Source: Capsicum annuum
Taxonomy: Eukaryota > Streptophyta > Magnoliopsida > Solanales > Solanaceae
NCBI RefSeq assembly: GCF_002878395.1
Contig: NC_061115.1
Location: 92,390,595-92,454,594 of the forward strand
Reading direction: 5' to 3'
Length of the DNA stretch: 64,000 bases
The notes below the pieces were generated by a model. That model was not told the origin of the DNA. It saw only the letters and a program-made list of their open reading frames with translations, and made no database searches. Positions 1-11,640 of the stretch are shown here, piece by piece. Position 1 is the stretch's first letter; each line of letters opens with the position of its first letter. The position numbers and the translations under genes are program-made.

Positions 1-1230
1 TCAGTAGTATTCTATCAGTCAACAGAACTCAGTAAACTCAGTTCAATTCAGTTAGACAGTATAATCAGTAACAGTTCAGTCAAGCCTAGTATGAACTAGG
101 AATTAGTTCAGTGTCTCTTTAGTTGAGAGTAGGCTTCAGCACCGAGTGAACCAACGTATGGGGCCTCACTTATCAGTAGAGGGTGTGATCCTTTAAAGCA
201 GTCCTTGTGTTCCAGAACTATGTGTCCAGCGTAGGTTAAAAAATCAACAGCCTGTTAAGGTTTTATGAGGTATCCTACCTTCCAGTTAAGGGTACCACCG
301 TGCTCATTCAGAGCACCTACTAGATGAGGGTATCTCAGCTTGTCTTTACCCGTGGCACGGTACTGACACCCTTCCAACTGAGGTTATATATTGGACCCCA
401 TTCCATTTAGAGAGGGGTATGTCCGTTAGATGATTACCTCCCACAGTCTCAGTTTTAGTATTTAGAATGGAACACAGTTTAGTTCCACATAATCAGGACT
501 ATTAGACACAGTCACTCAGTTCAGTATGAAACTCAAAATTGTTCAACAGAATCAGGACTGTCAGGTACAATCACTTAGTTAATAGTAATATAGAATCGGT
601 GAACTTATATATCAGTAAACTAATGATTTAGAATTCAGTATCCATTGTTATCATGACCTCATTTATAGTTTACATATTCATACATCTACTCTCATTCAGT
701 TATGTTCATGTTATTCAGTCAGCTATTGTTCATGCATATGAACCCACACATGTCAGCCTACCTCACTTATCATACCAATATATTCAAAGTACTGAAGCAT
801 ACCTTTCTTTGTACTATGATTTCTTATATCATATGTTCAGACGTATGGGCTCTCGATCATACATAACAGCCCAATCCATCGGCAGCAAATTAGTGGTGAG
901 TCCTCATTGTTCGAGGATAGCTTTATCATTCAAGTATTTTAGTACTCAGTTTATTTCAGTAGTCAGAGTTAGTTGGGGACTTGTATCGTCAACCCCATGT
1001 TGAGACAGTAGAGGCTTTTTAGACTAAAGTATTTATAGACAGATGTTCAGTATAGAATGGATGTATCATACTCAGTATTTACTTATAGTTTGGGACCTTA
1101 TGGCAAGTTTCTATATAATTACAGTATTAATATTCAGTTATTGTAGCTGGTACCAGTCATGGGTTAGCTTGTGGTCCTTCAGGATTATGAGCACTGTGTA
1201 GCATCCCGGTTATAGACTCGGGTCATTACA
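1..1230 (+). repeat. 3' part of a chromovirus-type LTR, truncated by the window edge
   Basis: Noncoding, with many short CAGT-rich motifs. In plus orientation it matches the last 1.2 kb of the LTRs of element F (about 26900-28146 and 34300-35515) and the fragment at 18996-20825. Shared marks are a GGTGAGTCCTCA motif followed by GAGGA (896-917), a TTAGTTGGGG block (about 970) and GGGTTAGCTTGTGGTC (about 1160). It ends in CATTACA at 1230, a plausible CA terminus. The next bases are not a primer-binding site, so this is a 3' LTR or a solo LTR rather than a 5' LTR. Its beginning lies outside the window. Orientation is inferred from the match to F. Confidence 0.65.
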
Positions 1231-1289
1231 AATATCAACTATTAAAAGAACTCTCAACCTGAAAGTAAAGAAGTAGGGTGTACTTGAAG

Positions 1290-1980
1290 CCTCAAATAGG
1301 TAAGGATACTAGGTTCGCATCTCTCTCTTGATCACCCAAGTAGCCTTCTCTACTGGGTGGTGCCTCCATTAAACTATTAATACTGGAATCTCTCTAATGT
1401 GTAACCTCTTGACAACACTAGCCAAAATAAGGTTTGAATCCTCCATGAAGGTCAACTTCTCATCCATAGACAGGTTAGGAATATATCACCACAACATAGA
1501 AGCATAGAAAATTGGATGGATAACAAAAAATTTGGGGTTAATGTGAACTCATAAGCAATCTCATTAACTGTGCGAAGAATCTCAAAGGGTCCAACATATC
1601 TTGGCTGAGCTTCTCTTTCTTCTCAAACCTCATCACACCTTTTATGGGCGATACATGGAGGAATACTCGTCACTAACTCTAATTCTAAAGGCATGAGGTC
1701 TACGATCAGTATAAGCCTTCTACCTACCCTAAGCTGTCCTCATTTTTGGGGGTAATCAAGTTCCTTGCCAACTACCACCTATCGACCCCGATCACGTTTC
1801 TTTTGAATGAGGATAAAATTTGCCCTTAATAAAAGATCCTATAATCTGAAAATATAATGGAATTTAAAGTTCCTTGCCATAGACTTCGAGTTGACAGATA
1901 GAAATGACAAAACTCTTGGCCGTACAAGATGCGGGCAACTTTTCTAGGTTGTGCACCTTCAGTTGCACTAGTTGATTGGA
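1290..1980 (-). pseudogene. Element A integrase C-terminal domain and chromodomain remnant
   Basis: Minus-strand translation near 1330-1380 gives RHHPVEKATWVIKREMR followed by YPYLFE. This is the end of the chromodomain that chromoviral integrases carry at their C terminus, thought to guide insertion into heterochromatin. Upstream, near 1580-1640, MRFEKKEKLS is followed after a one-base frameshift by RYVGPFEIL, the linker of the integrase C-terminal domain that precedes VAYELEL-type sequence in this family. The region is interrupted by stops. It sits directly before the expected polypurine tract and LTR boundary at 1231. Confidence 0.6.
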
Positions 1981-2760
1981 TAAAAAATTTTTGAGTGCCA
2001 ACAAACTATCCTAAATCACCCTGACTCTATCAAACGAATCCTGAAGCTAGTCAGTATAATAGGGCCTAATCTCAAAAGTCTAAAACCATCCAAACAGAGA
2101 ACAACATCACCTACCATAAAAAGACTTAAAAGATGCCATCTAAATACTCGAATGGTAGCTATTATTATATATGAACTCTACCAAAACTAAGTATTGCTTC
2201 CGTTGTCCTCAAAAATCTATTACACAAACTAAAAGCATATCTTTGAGAGCCTGAATAGTCTTTTGTTAGTGCCAAATAAGATCTACCTGAGTGCCCAGAT
2301 CATCTTGAAAAGATCTCTTAAAGGTAGAAGTAAATACTGAACCCCAGTCTAAAATGATTGATATAGGAACACCATGCAAATGGACTAGCTTATTAACATA
2401 GATACAAAGCAATCTCTCTGTTCTAAAGGACATTAGAATAGGAATAAAGTATATTGACTTGGTCAGCCGATCCATAATGACCGAAAAAGCATCAAAACTA
2501 TGGAAAGTATGAGGCAAACACTTATCAAAGTTTATGGTAATCTGCTACTATTTCAACTCGACAATTGGCAATCTCTAAATAAAGCCACTAAGTCCCTGAT
2601 GCTCGACCTTCACCTGCTAACAACATAGGAAATGAGATACCAAGTGTGCTACATCTCTCTTTATGCTACTCCAACAATAATGTTGTCTCAAATCTCTATA
2701 CATCTTAGTTTGACACAGGTGAGTAGAATATCTATAGCTATGAGCCTCATACAGAATCGA
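1981..2760 (-). pseudogene. Element A integrase catalytic core and zinc-binding region remnant
   Basis: The 2266-2517 stretch reads VIMDRLTKSIYFIPI and LVHLHGVPISIILDWGSVFT, the integrase core segments holding the first two catalytic aspartates of the DDE triad. The second block is normally ILDRG or SDRG, so the arginine after D is changed to W. The 2617-2760 part has paired histidines in EAHSYRYSTH and two adjacent cysteines near its end, matching the HHCC zinc finger of retroviral-type integrases. The enzyme would insert the cDNA into host DNA. Frameshifts separate the blocks. I could not locate the final catalytic glutamate with confidence. Confidence 0.65.
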
Positions 2761-3500
2761 CTGAATAAAATCATCAACTCTTAAATCATAAATATGGCTA
2801 TCAAATCTAATAACATCCTTTAAATATATCGTATAACTCTTGGAATAACTACTCAACACGTGATCACGGATTATGGAAAGCTTTTTATACTCAAACGAAT
2901 AACCCCAAATTTGTTCAAATAGCAAAGCCCTCACCTTAACACTAAAACGAATCCTCCTAGGGTCTGAAATATTAGGTCACATTATCTAGTTGGCTAAGGA
3001 TTAAATGTACCATGCCAACATCCTCTATTAAATTGAAATATAAGCCAAGATACTCATACTTACTGCCTTCCCACTGAAGGCGTTAATAAATATTTCTGCC
3101 TTTCCCAAATCATACAAAATAGAGATGTCATAATCCTTAAGCAACTTTATCGATCTATGCTGCCTAGAATTAAGCTCCCTTTAGGTCATAAGATGTTGAA
3201 GACTACAATGATTCCTAAAGATCCCACAATGCATGACATAAAGATAATGTCCCTAAAATTTAAGTGTGAAAACGACCATTGCTACCTCTAAATTATTAGT
3301 AGGGTAGTTCGGTTGTGCATCTTTAACTACCTCAATGTATAAGCAATAACACAACCTTGCTGCATCAATATACAACCCAAAACAACACCAAAAACATTAT
3401 AATACATAGTGAATCCCTAAACCTCAATAAAAAGAGCCAAGATTGGAGATGAAGTAAGAAATCCCTTAATCTTCTCAAAGCTCAACTCACACTTTTCATA
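2761..3500 (-). pseudogene. Element A RNase H remnant
   Basis: By position between the RT and integrase remnants on the minus strand this is the RNase H and its connection to integrase, which would degrade the RNA strand during reverse transcription. The piece at 2800-2934 carries the tether that leads into the integrase zinc finger (YDLRVDDFIQSILYEAH). The rest is broken by frameshifts and stops and shows only weak family likeness by eye, so the assignment relies mainly on domain order. Confidence 0.4.
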
Positions 3501-4444
3501 CCATAAAAAATAAACCTTCTACAGTGTCAATATGGTCATCAATTCTTCAATGGTAGAAAAATTCTCAACGAACCACCTATAGTAACTAGACAGACCAATG
3601 AAGCGACTATTCTCAGATTGAGGTATAGGTATGGCTTATTAATGAATATCCTCGATCTTTGTTGGGTCTACCATAATCCCATCCTTAGATACCACATGCC
3701 CAAGGAGTGTCACCAACTCAAGACAAAACTCACACTTTGAGAATTTGGCAAAAAAATGTATAATCTCTCAAAGTCTGGAGCCAATACTTAAATGTTTCAT
3801 ATGCTCCTCTCTACTCATCGAATACACAATGATATCATCGATGAACTTAATCATAAAGGAATCTAAATAAGGTCTGAATACAATATTTATCTAATCCATA
3901 AATGCAGAGAGGCATTATTCAATCCAATAGACACACTAGGAACTCATAATGACAATAACGGGTCCTAAAGTCTATCTTTAGGATATCCTCATCCCAAATC
4001 CTCAACTGATGTTAACCGGACCTTAAATAAATCTTAGAGAACGTTGGCTTTCTCAAAAGCTAATAAATGAAAATATCAATGCTAGATATATGATCCAGCT
4101 CCTTATTGTAGCCTTGTTAAGATGCATATAACAAATATACGTACACATTGAACCATTCTTCTTCTTCACAAGCAACACAACTTCTCCCCAAGGAGACACA
4201 CTAGGTCAAGTGAAAACCTTACTAAGAAGATCCTAAAGCAGAGAATTTAGTTCTTTAATCTTGGTAGGATCCATATGGTATGTTCCATAAAAACAGATTG
4301 GATGTCTAACTCAAGATCAATAACAAACTCAATACAATACTCAGGAGGAACACTATGTAAATCAGTAAGGAAAATGTCAGGAATCTTAGGAACTATTGAA
4401 AAATAGTAAAGCGACGGACTCTCCATACTAACATCAAAAAGCAT
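3501..4444 (-). pseudogene. Element A reverse transcriptase remnant
   Basis: The N-terminal part (4247-4444) reads VPKIPDIFLTDLHSVPPE and IEFVIDLELDIQSV, matching the FPEVFPDDLPGLPPxREIEF start of plant chromoviral RT. The catalytic block survives as MIKFIDDIIVYS on the minus strand at about 3825-3860, the FxDD form of the YxDD motif with both aspartates kept. Protease lies upstream and RNase H downstream. Several frameshifts make this non-functional despite the intact metal-binding pair. Confidence 0.7.
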
Positions 4445-4900
4445 CGAAACAAGTCTCCTAGCCTGAATAATAAAATAATCCCTATTAGCTCATGGTTAAC
4501 TACTTTTTACCATACAACTAGGGTAACCCATGCATGGGGAAGGTAATTGTCTTGGCAAAATAATCCATGAATACATGATAATGGGATAACTAGGCTATGT
4601 CAAAAATCACATAAAAATTTATCATGTCTAGTATAATAAGATCAGCATAAGTATTAAGCTCTCAAATAGTCACAACACATGATTTGAAAACCCGATCCAC
4701 TACTAAAGAATCACCTGTAGGAGTGGATACACATAGTGGCACAAATAATGAACCCTAAGATAACTCTACATATAGGACATAATAAGAAGATACATAAGAA
4801 TAAGTCGATCCTAGATAAAATAAAGCAAAAGTTGACTAATGGCATACTAAGATCGTACCTATTATAACAACAACTGAAGACTCAACCTCGGGTATAGAAG
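4445..4900 (-). pseudogene. Element A protease remnant
   Basis: Minus-strand translation near 4550-4720 gives DSLVVDRVFKSCVVTI and a segment resembling LDMVDFDVILGMDWL, which marks the C-terminal part of the gypsy aspartic protease just before RT. The protease would cut the Gag-Pol polyprotein. The active-site D[ST]GA was not found with confidence, and the reading frame is broken. Its place between gag (about 4900-5878) and RT (to 4444) supports the call. Confidence 0.45.
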
Positions 4901-5878
4901 ACAAAAAATAGAATTGACCACGACCGCCAACTAGCTAGGATCTTGATAAATCTCCTATCCTACCTACCTGAGAACCTCTATAAAAACCCTGGAGACCCTC
5001 CCTACAACCATGAATGCCACATCTTGTTGGGGGAAATACTGCCTGAATTAGTGGAACACTATAAACTAAAGGAACTACTATTCCACAATTAGGGAACTAT
5101 ATTGAGAAATGACCCAAATTTTCATAACAATAACATGATCCAGGCCTAGTACTGAAACCAGAAGATAGACTAACCCAAAATACCCACCACAACTAGAATA
5201 ACAAAAGACTAACCTCATGAAGACTAACCACTACCCTGGATAGGATGATCTCTAAAACTAGACTGACCTCTATTGTGAATTTGAAGAGCGTCCTAAATAG
5301 GCCTACTAAACTGGCCTTGATGCTAATATGATTAAAGTGGAGGGTACCTATCCAGAGAACTGCTACCCTTGAACCATAAGACACTACGAATCCCACTCAA
5401 ACTACCCTAATATAGTGGACTCTTATTACTTTACCCTTGGGCCTCGTGATTGATCTCCTACAAAAAATTGATCATAAAAACCACAGGAAAAGACTAACCT
5501 AAAGCAGTAAAACTTTATTTAGACATGCAAAGAGCAAGTCATAATCCTCAAATAAAATTATGAACCATTTCCTACTCAGTAGTCAAAATAAAATTAACAT
5601 GCCTATCGAATATATAAAATTGAGTATCATACTCTACCATAGTCATGGAGCCCTGCTCCAATCTCAGGAACTGATCTCCCAAATAATTCGTATGGCTGTG
5701 GCATATATTTCTCCAATATGATATCTTAGAAAATTAAGTCATGTCAAAAGGAGAGATCTAGCTATCTTGGAATCATGATGACCTCTCCACCAATGTCGAG
5801 CTACCAAATCCAACTAAGATGTAATTTAGAGCCCATATTATAGAGCCTATGATTGTAAGAAATCAAGAACTCATACAC
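4901..5878 (-). pseudogene. Element A gag, main C-terminal part
   Basis: Minus-strand translation beginning next to the C insertion reads VYEFLISYNHRLYNMG, then a segment with ILEKYMP, then a stretch like LEQGSMTMVEY with nearby frameshifts. These are characteristic of the capsid region of Tekay-type Gag (FLEKYVPRTLR, LEQGxMSVxxYExxF). Gag would form the virus-like particle. A CCHC zinc knuckle was not clearly seen in the glycine-rich remainder. The gene begins abruptly at 5878 because element C has split it. The preceding part lies at 41151-41319. Confidence 0.6.
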
Positions 5879-5883
5879 ATCTC

Positions 5884-6773
5884 TAATGAGTGGGAAATTT
5901 GTCACTAATTTATATCCAAATTCTCGCACACTATGATAAATTAATTGCTTACATGAGGCTAATTCCTTATTAAAATGCATTAATTTCTAGTGTTTCTGCT
6001 TTTGTAAGAAATTTGATGAAAATAAGTTGAGACAATGTTGGATAAAAAGTAAAGTGGATAAGTAGAGAAAAAGAACTAAAGATCAGATCTAGGAGGCGAC
6101 CCTTATGTGTCGCGATTGCACTCTGAGGGTCGCGATCATGGTCAGTCAAGAAAGTCAGAGGTAAATGATCACTATATGATGCTATATGCTTTTGGAGTCA
6201 TGACCGCAACCAAAGGATAGCAACCACGATAAAGTTTTGGGGGAAATTGGAATTTCAAAGAGACGAGTCTCAAAATGCAAAAGGCAAAACACTAAATTTT
6301 TTTCAACATCTTTTAGCTAACTTTTCCAATTTAGAGAGCTAAAAATAAGATTATGAGTGAGAACCAAATTGTGGAGTTCTCCTAAGAGATAATTTAGCAT
6401 TTTTATTGAATGTTAAGTTGGAGATTTTACTTATTTTACTTACTAGTGGATAAGTTGAATGCCCATTTGTGCATATATCTCTTCTCGTTCATTTCATGTG
6501 TGTATAAATTCATATCTTAGGGTTATGTTTAAATAGGTGGTGGTTAATGTGTGGGTTACTTTTGTCCTATGTTTGAATTGACAATGGAGAGTGAAAACCT
6601 CAATTGCCTAAGGATCCCATATCATCCTTGAAAGAATTATGTAAGTGGAGATATTTGTGAACAACAACTTAAATTAGCTTAATTCTAAGTATCATCTTAG
6701 AAATAAATGAGTTAGTTGAATAAGCTATTTTTATAAGCATCATCATAGAAATAAGGATGCTAGCTTGAGGTTA
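5884..6773 (+). repeat. Element C 5' LTR, left part
   Basis: This matches the first part of the LTR at 39777-41145. It shares the imperfect palindrome at the start, then CTCGCACAC, a block with GATCGCGA-type motifs (about 6090-6240 here, 39990-40090 there) and AGGTGGTGGTTAATGTGTG (about 6533). It stops at GAGGTTA (6773), where element B begins. The LTR resumes at 22769 with AAACTTGTCACACTCATGAG. Confidence 0.75.
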
Positions 6774-8238
6774 TGTTCACCTATACAATTGTTTTAGTGT
6801 AGGACAGGCGTTATCTATATAATAACCTATCTTGAGTTGGTGTCAAATCCATGAGGAGAGTGACTTGTATTAGAATCCTATGTATCTTGAAAGCTACTAA
6901 GTATTTACCTGCAATGTAGACATAAAGATAGACATAAATTTAAATAGGAGGGAGGGGGTATGGTTTGAAAAGTTGCTTAAACAAAATTCACTTGAACTAC
7001 CACTTTACAAAAACAACTTTAGATATGATTCGAATAGGAGAATAATCTTGGGATTATGTTTGCCTTAAGGAAAAAAGTGCGTGGGAACATCAGGGTCACA
7101 TTTAAATTCTAGTCTTTCTCGAGGAAAAAAGTGCATGGGTACATGAGGGTCAAATTCAAATTTTAGTTAATGAATATATGGGTAGGTTAGGTTAGGGGTT
7201 TGGGTGTTAGTCTTTCAACAAAACACCAAAAATATGACCCATGAATTCTTTTGAATACCTCAAGTGTGTAATAAGCAAATCAACACAAAGCCTCTACTAG
7301 TAATTCGTATTTCTAGAAAGATGCCCAAGATAGAAAATACGCCATCCATCCTTATTTCTAAGACAATGTAAAGGAATAAACTGACATTTAATTTATTATT
7401 AAGAAATACTTGTCACCCACATCCCTTTTTCAAGGATAATATGGGTTTTGGGGAAATTGGTGCTTTCACCAATAGTATTCATTTAGCAACAAAATATTAG
7501 TGAAACACAACATCATCAACAAAGAATTGATTTTAACTATTAAAACCAACACATATTTTCACACTATTCAAACAGAATACAAAGTTAAAAGTTTAGCTAG
7601 TCAATAAATTAAGGAAAAGAGAATTACCCAATTTCATATTCATTTCCTCCATTGAATATAAAGAATGAGTAATCCCAAAATTTCGAACATAAATTACAAA
7701 TACAAATATCTTTTTGGAAAATTTACTAACAATTATTTCTTCTCACTAATTGGAAATTTTCCCTATATGAGAGCTTCAAAGTGATTGGAAGATGTCCCAA
7801 AAGTGAAAAGGTTTTGCCCTTTCGAAGATTCGAACCTGCTGTGCGAAATGAATTTGCCCTTGGGAGAAATCCGTACCATCTTGATCACCATTACTTTATC
7901 ATGATTGCAACGTTTGCAATCACAATGCCCATGATCGCATTAACCTATTGCAATCTCCATGCTTTGGCCATGCCTTGACTGTCCATAATTATGGCCCTTA
8001 GACCACGATCGCCGTAACTAAGGTTGATCCCAGCTTTGGATTTTCCAGCTTTTGCACTAACTTTTACCTTTTGGTACCTTTTTCAGTTTACTTCGCTTGA
8101 TTTCTTCCAATTACCTTTAAACCTTTAAATCATTGGAAATAGTGCATTCAAATTGCAATTTTACCTCATTTATTTAATTTAACCATACTTGTGTGCAAAA
8201 ATGTGTATGTCAATGAGTTGTAAATTTATCACTCATAA
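6774..8238 (-). repeat. Element B 3' LTR
   Basis: This 1465-bp LTR starts on the plus strand with TGTTCACC and ends ACTCATAA next to the polypurine tract. It matches the split copy at 14982-15307 plus 21683-22768 over its length. Shared blocks include AAGCTACTAAGTATTTAC, GGGTAGGTTAGGTTAGG and CACCCACATCCCT. GATCG-type motifs occur near 7870-8010. Any apparent reading frames here (for example 7781-7978) are chance. Confidence 0.75.
7069..7176 (-). repeat. Tandem duplication of about 54 bp inside the B 3' LTR
   Basis: GGAAAAAAGTGC starts at 7069 and again at 7123, followed by GTGGGAACATCAGGGTCA and ATGGGTACATGAGGGTCA respectively. The period is 54 bp. The surviving part of the other B LTR (up to 15307) shows one copy before insertion E interrupts it. 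Confidence 0.6.
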
Positions 8239-10283
8239 ACACTCCCAACCTTAACCTTTGTTTGTCCTTAAGCAACACTACCTCTTATTCAATAAGGTTA
8301 TACAATTATAAGACCATTCATATGATGAAATGATCACAATGACTTTGAACTTGGTTATCATCAACAAAAATCTCGAAAGCATGGGTAAGGCTATTCTTAT
8401 AACTTCCCTCAAACTAAATAACACTTTTAAGGATGAAAAAGACTTAAAAGAAAAAACTAAGTAATAATAACTAACTCTTTATAACCGACTCTCTATCGAT
8501 AGGAACTCAACAACACTCCATTCCTCATTTTTAGAAAATGACAATTTCACCCACCTCAATTTGTCTACATGCCCCTTCATGAAAAGAAAATCCCACACAA
8601 CAAATTATCTTTCAAGCAAAAAAGGATTTGAGTGAAAACACCCACTATCGCAAAGAATCTCTAAATGCAAACGAGTATCATACCATACGCTTGCCCTTAA
8701 TTTTAATTGCCATGACTATCAATACACTTGATTTGAGTTCTCAAAGGACTTTTTAAATCTTGTAATGTAGGATCAAGTAAAAGGTATGGTTTCATTTGGG
8801 AATCAAGTTACTACACACTGCTTAAACATCTACGGCACACTATTCAACCAAACATTGGATTGTGGGCCGCTTTATTTGTTTCATTTCATGCATATGCCTA
8901 TTTTCACTACCTTGATTTACCTATTTCATTTGAAAGCATTTTCTTCGCATTTACAGGTTTTGGACAATCAATGTTTTCCTTTCTTTTGATGATTCCTTTC
9001 TTATTCACTTTTTCACTTGATCTCTTTCCGTATCTTTTAGGTCCTACATATACAATACCATGGCCTAATCTCACCTATTCCAAGACATACCACCCCTAAC
9101 TTTGGATTTTAGCCTTAAGTTGTATTTTCATGTTCAAGAAGGGTAGGGTTCAGAAGAGGGATAAAATTCAAAAGGTTCAAGGCTTGTTATGTGGTTGTAA
9201 AGTAAAGTCTTGATGGATCAAAATGGGTAACAAAGGATACTATTCTATGTATAGTTTGTATTTTCAGGCTAAAGTGGGTTTCCAGGTTAACAAAGATGGT
9301 CTAAGATCATTTCACCAACCATGTATAATTATAATTATCCTTAAGAGGCTAATAGGTAAAATTCGAGATGGTACAAGTAAGCATGAGATTTAAAAAACTA
9401 AGTTCACCACACAGGACATGCAGGCTTTTCAAGGATACTTAATTGCATTTCTTACTAGAGACAAAAGGAGGTATTAACCATGTACTACAAACTAAGGACT
9501 TTGGAGTCACATAAGGAGGTAAATCATTGTTACAAATTTATTTGTGTCCATGCCCTTGGTTTTCAAAATGATTTTGGATGGAAGGGGTCATTTGCTTCGC
9601 ATTTACACTATGTAAAATTTTCTATTGATTGGACCAAACCAAGCCATCATCTTATGTTTTAGCTCTCATGATAGAAAACCATATGGCTACTCTGACTTTT
9701 CCATAGTAATAAGGGGGATCCCACAACTACAATGCTACGTGTACTTATACTTCCCTTGCACTTATTTCTCAAAACCTAATCATGATAATTTTCCCTTAAG
9801 AATGTCGTCACTCAATCCATCATAGGGAAAGGCTCATAAAAATATATTAAAAAAGATAAAAATCTCTATGCTTTGGGTAAGACTTTTAGATTAGAATGCC
9901 TAAATGAAAATGTCACCCCACCCCTAACTTAAAGAGTTGAAGTGCCCTCAATACAGTATATAAAAGAGTTAAAAAGGTTAGAAAGGGATCCCTTAAGTTA
10001 AACACAATTTTTTCTAGATTATCGTGATCGCGATAGGATGTTTCGCGATTTCAAGACCACGATCGTATCCCACATAATGTGATCATGGTAACTGAGATCG
10101 ATTATACCCTATTTTGCTTTATTTTTCTACCCAACTGCCAATTTTCCAACTCTGTTTTCTCTATGCTTTTTTGACTTCAAACTAGTGCCAAAAATCATAT
10201 AAAACATCAAAAGCAATAAGCGTGTAACCAATGGTAGCCTTCCATCAACTACCTAATTAACATTGTGGCACAATGCTCCTTTA
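8239..10283 (-). other. Element B 3' noncoding region and polypurine tract
   Basis: The minus-strand sequence just before the LTR is purine-rich (GGTTAAGGTTGGGAGTGT, about 8239-8256) and fits a polypurine tract. The remaining 2 kb has no convincing coding potential. The part near 8550-8700 matches, in reverse, the 3' noncoding region of element C near 39310-39450 (for example GGGCAAGC.TATGG and TTTCATGA.G.GGCATGTA). A cluster of TCGCGA/GATCG motifs lies at 10020-10100. Confidence 0.6.
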
Positions 10284-11640
10284 TCAATATTTAGGATCCT
10301 TGAACTGGACCAACTCCACCATTGCCCCGGGGCCTCCTATATTGTAGTGTTTTAAACTTTTCCAATTTACTACAAATCTCTTTTTCTTGTGGTCCTCTAA
10401 TTCAATAGTACCACTAGGGTAGACACTCGAAATAAAAATGTGGAACAACCACTTAGGATGAAGCTTCCCTGCAAAAAGCTTCAAGAAAGTGTTATAGGGA
10501 AGTACATTATTGCCAATATTATATTCTCACCTTTGGATCTTAGTATCATGCCATTTTTTATATTTCACCTTATATAAAATTGAACTTTTATAGGACTTTA
10601 GTCGATAATCCTCCACTTGTGAAGTTTAGTGATTGTTTACTCGAAGCTTCTTTCGAATTCATATTTAACTTTTTTGATGCTCAAAAAGCTTTATGCTCAA
10701 TCTCGATGAGCAAGTAAAATTCCATCCCGATCACCAATTGGTAGGGGGACATACCAATTGGGGTTTTGTAGGTCGTCCTATATGCCTAAAGTGTTTCACC
10801 AAGTTGCCTATCCCAATTAGTTTGACCTACATTTATTGTCTTCTAAAGTATAGCTTTGATTTCCCTGTTAGACAGTTTTATTTGACTACTTTCTTGGGGG
10901 TGACATGGGGTAGCAACCTTATGCCTCACACCATATTTGTCAAGTAGAGTTCTGAAAATCTAATTGCAAAAATTTGAGCCTCCATCACTAATAATGGCAT
11001 GTGGAGTCTGAACTTTCTGCTGATGTATTTTTTCAAAAAAAAAGCAATGTTTTTTCTCTTGGTGTTTGGAAGGGCCACAACGTCTACCCATTTGGAGACA
11101 TAATAAACCGCCACTAATATTTATTTGTTCCCAAAGTATCATACAAAAGGTCCAATAAAATTAATCCTCCACATGTCGAAAAGTTTGACTTCAAGATTGT
11201 GTCTAAGGGGTATTTCATGTCTTCTCAAGATTCCACCTTTCATTTGACATTGATGACATACTTTGACACACATAATGTCATCTCGAAGAATGGTGTGCTA
11301 ATAATAATCACATTGAAGAACTTTCACAGTGGTTGAAATCCTTCCATGGTGACCACCAAAAGGGAGGAATGGTATAGTTCAAGGTTGTCTTTCATTTTCA
11401 CTTCCATAACACAAGACCAAATAATACCATCTGTGCATTCCCCAAATAGAAAGGGTTCATCCTAAAAATATTTCTTTACATCGAACAAGAACCTCTTTAT
11501 TTGATAATAGCTAAGATTCTTGGAGATTACTCCACTCACCACACAATCTGCAAAGTTGGCAAACCATCGTGTTACATTCCCCTAGATTGACATTACTAGT
11601 TCACCGGGAAAGGAATCATCAATATCAATCTTCCTGTGCT
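10284..11640 (-). pseudogene. Element B integrase remnant
   Basis: The C-terminal end (10284-10484) reads LFAGKLHPKWLFHIF and SGTIELEDHKKKRFVVNW, then LKHY, the typical last domain of Athila/Tat integrase. The core (10926-11142) has YVSKWVDVVALPNTK in one frame and PHAIISDGGSNFCN in another, carrying the second catalytic aspartate (SDGG). Upstream sequence near 11220-11290 contains the cysteine- and histidine-rich zinc-finger area by position. Frameshifts between adjacent blocks make it inactive. It follows RNase H and ends the polyprotein. Confidence 0.7.

Noticed and set aside
653..1003. 116-residue open frame on the plus strand
   Set aside because: It lies wholly inside LTR sequence shared with other LTRs, has no family likeness and starts at an arbitrary ATG.
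1..1230. Reading this stretch as A's own 3' LTR on the minus strand
   Set aside because: Only the first 11 or so bases fit. The body matches F-type LTRs in plus orientation. Kept as an open question in the findings.
8786..9099. Overlapping small frames rich in hydrophobic residues, like short membrane proteins
   Set aside because: They lie in B's 3' noncoding region, low-complexity T-rich DNA. The aligned region in C does not keep a frame.
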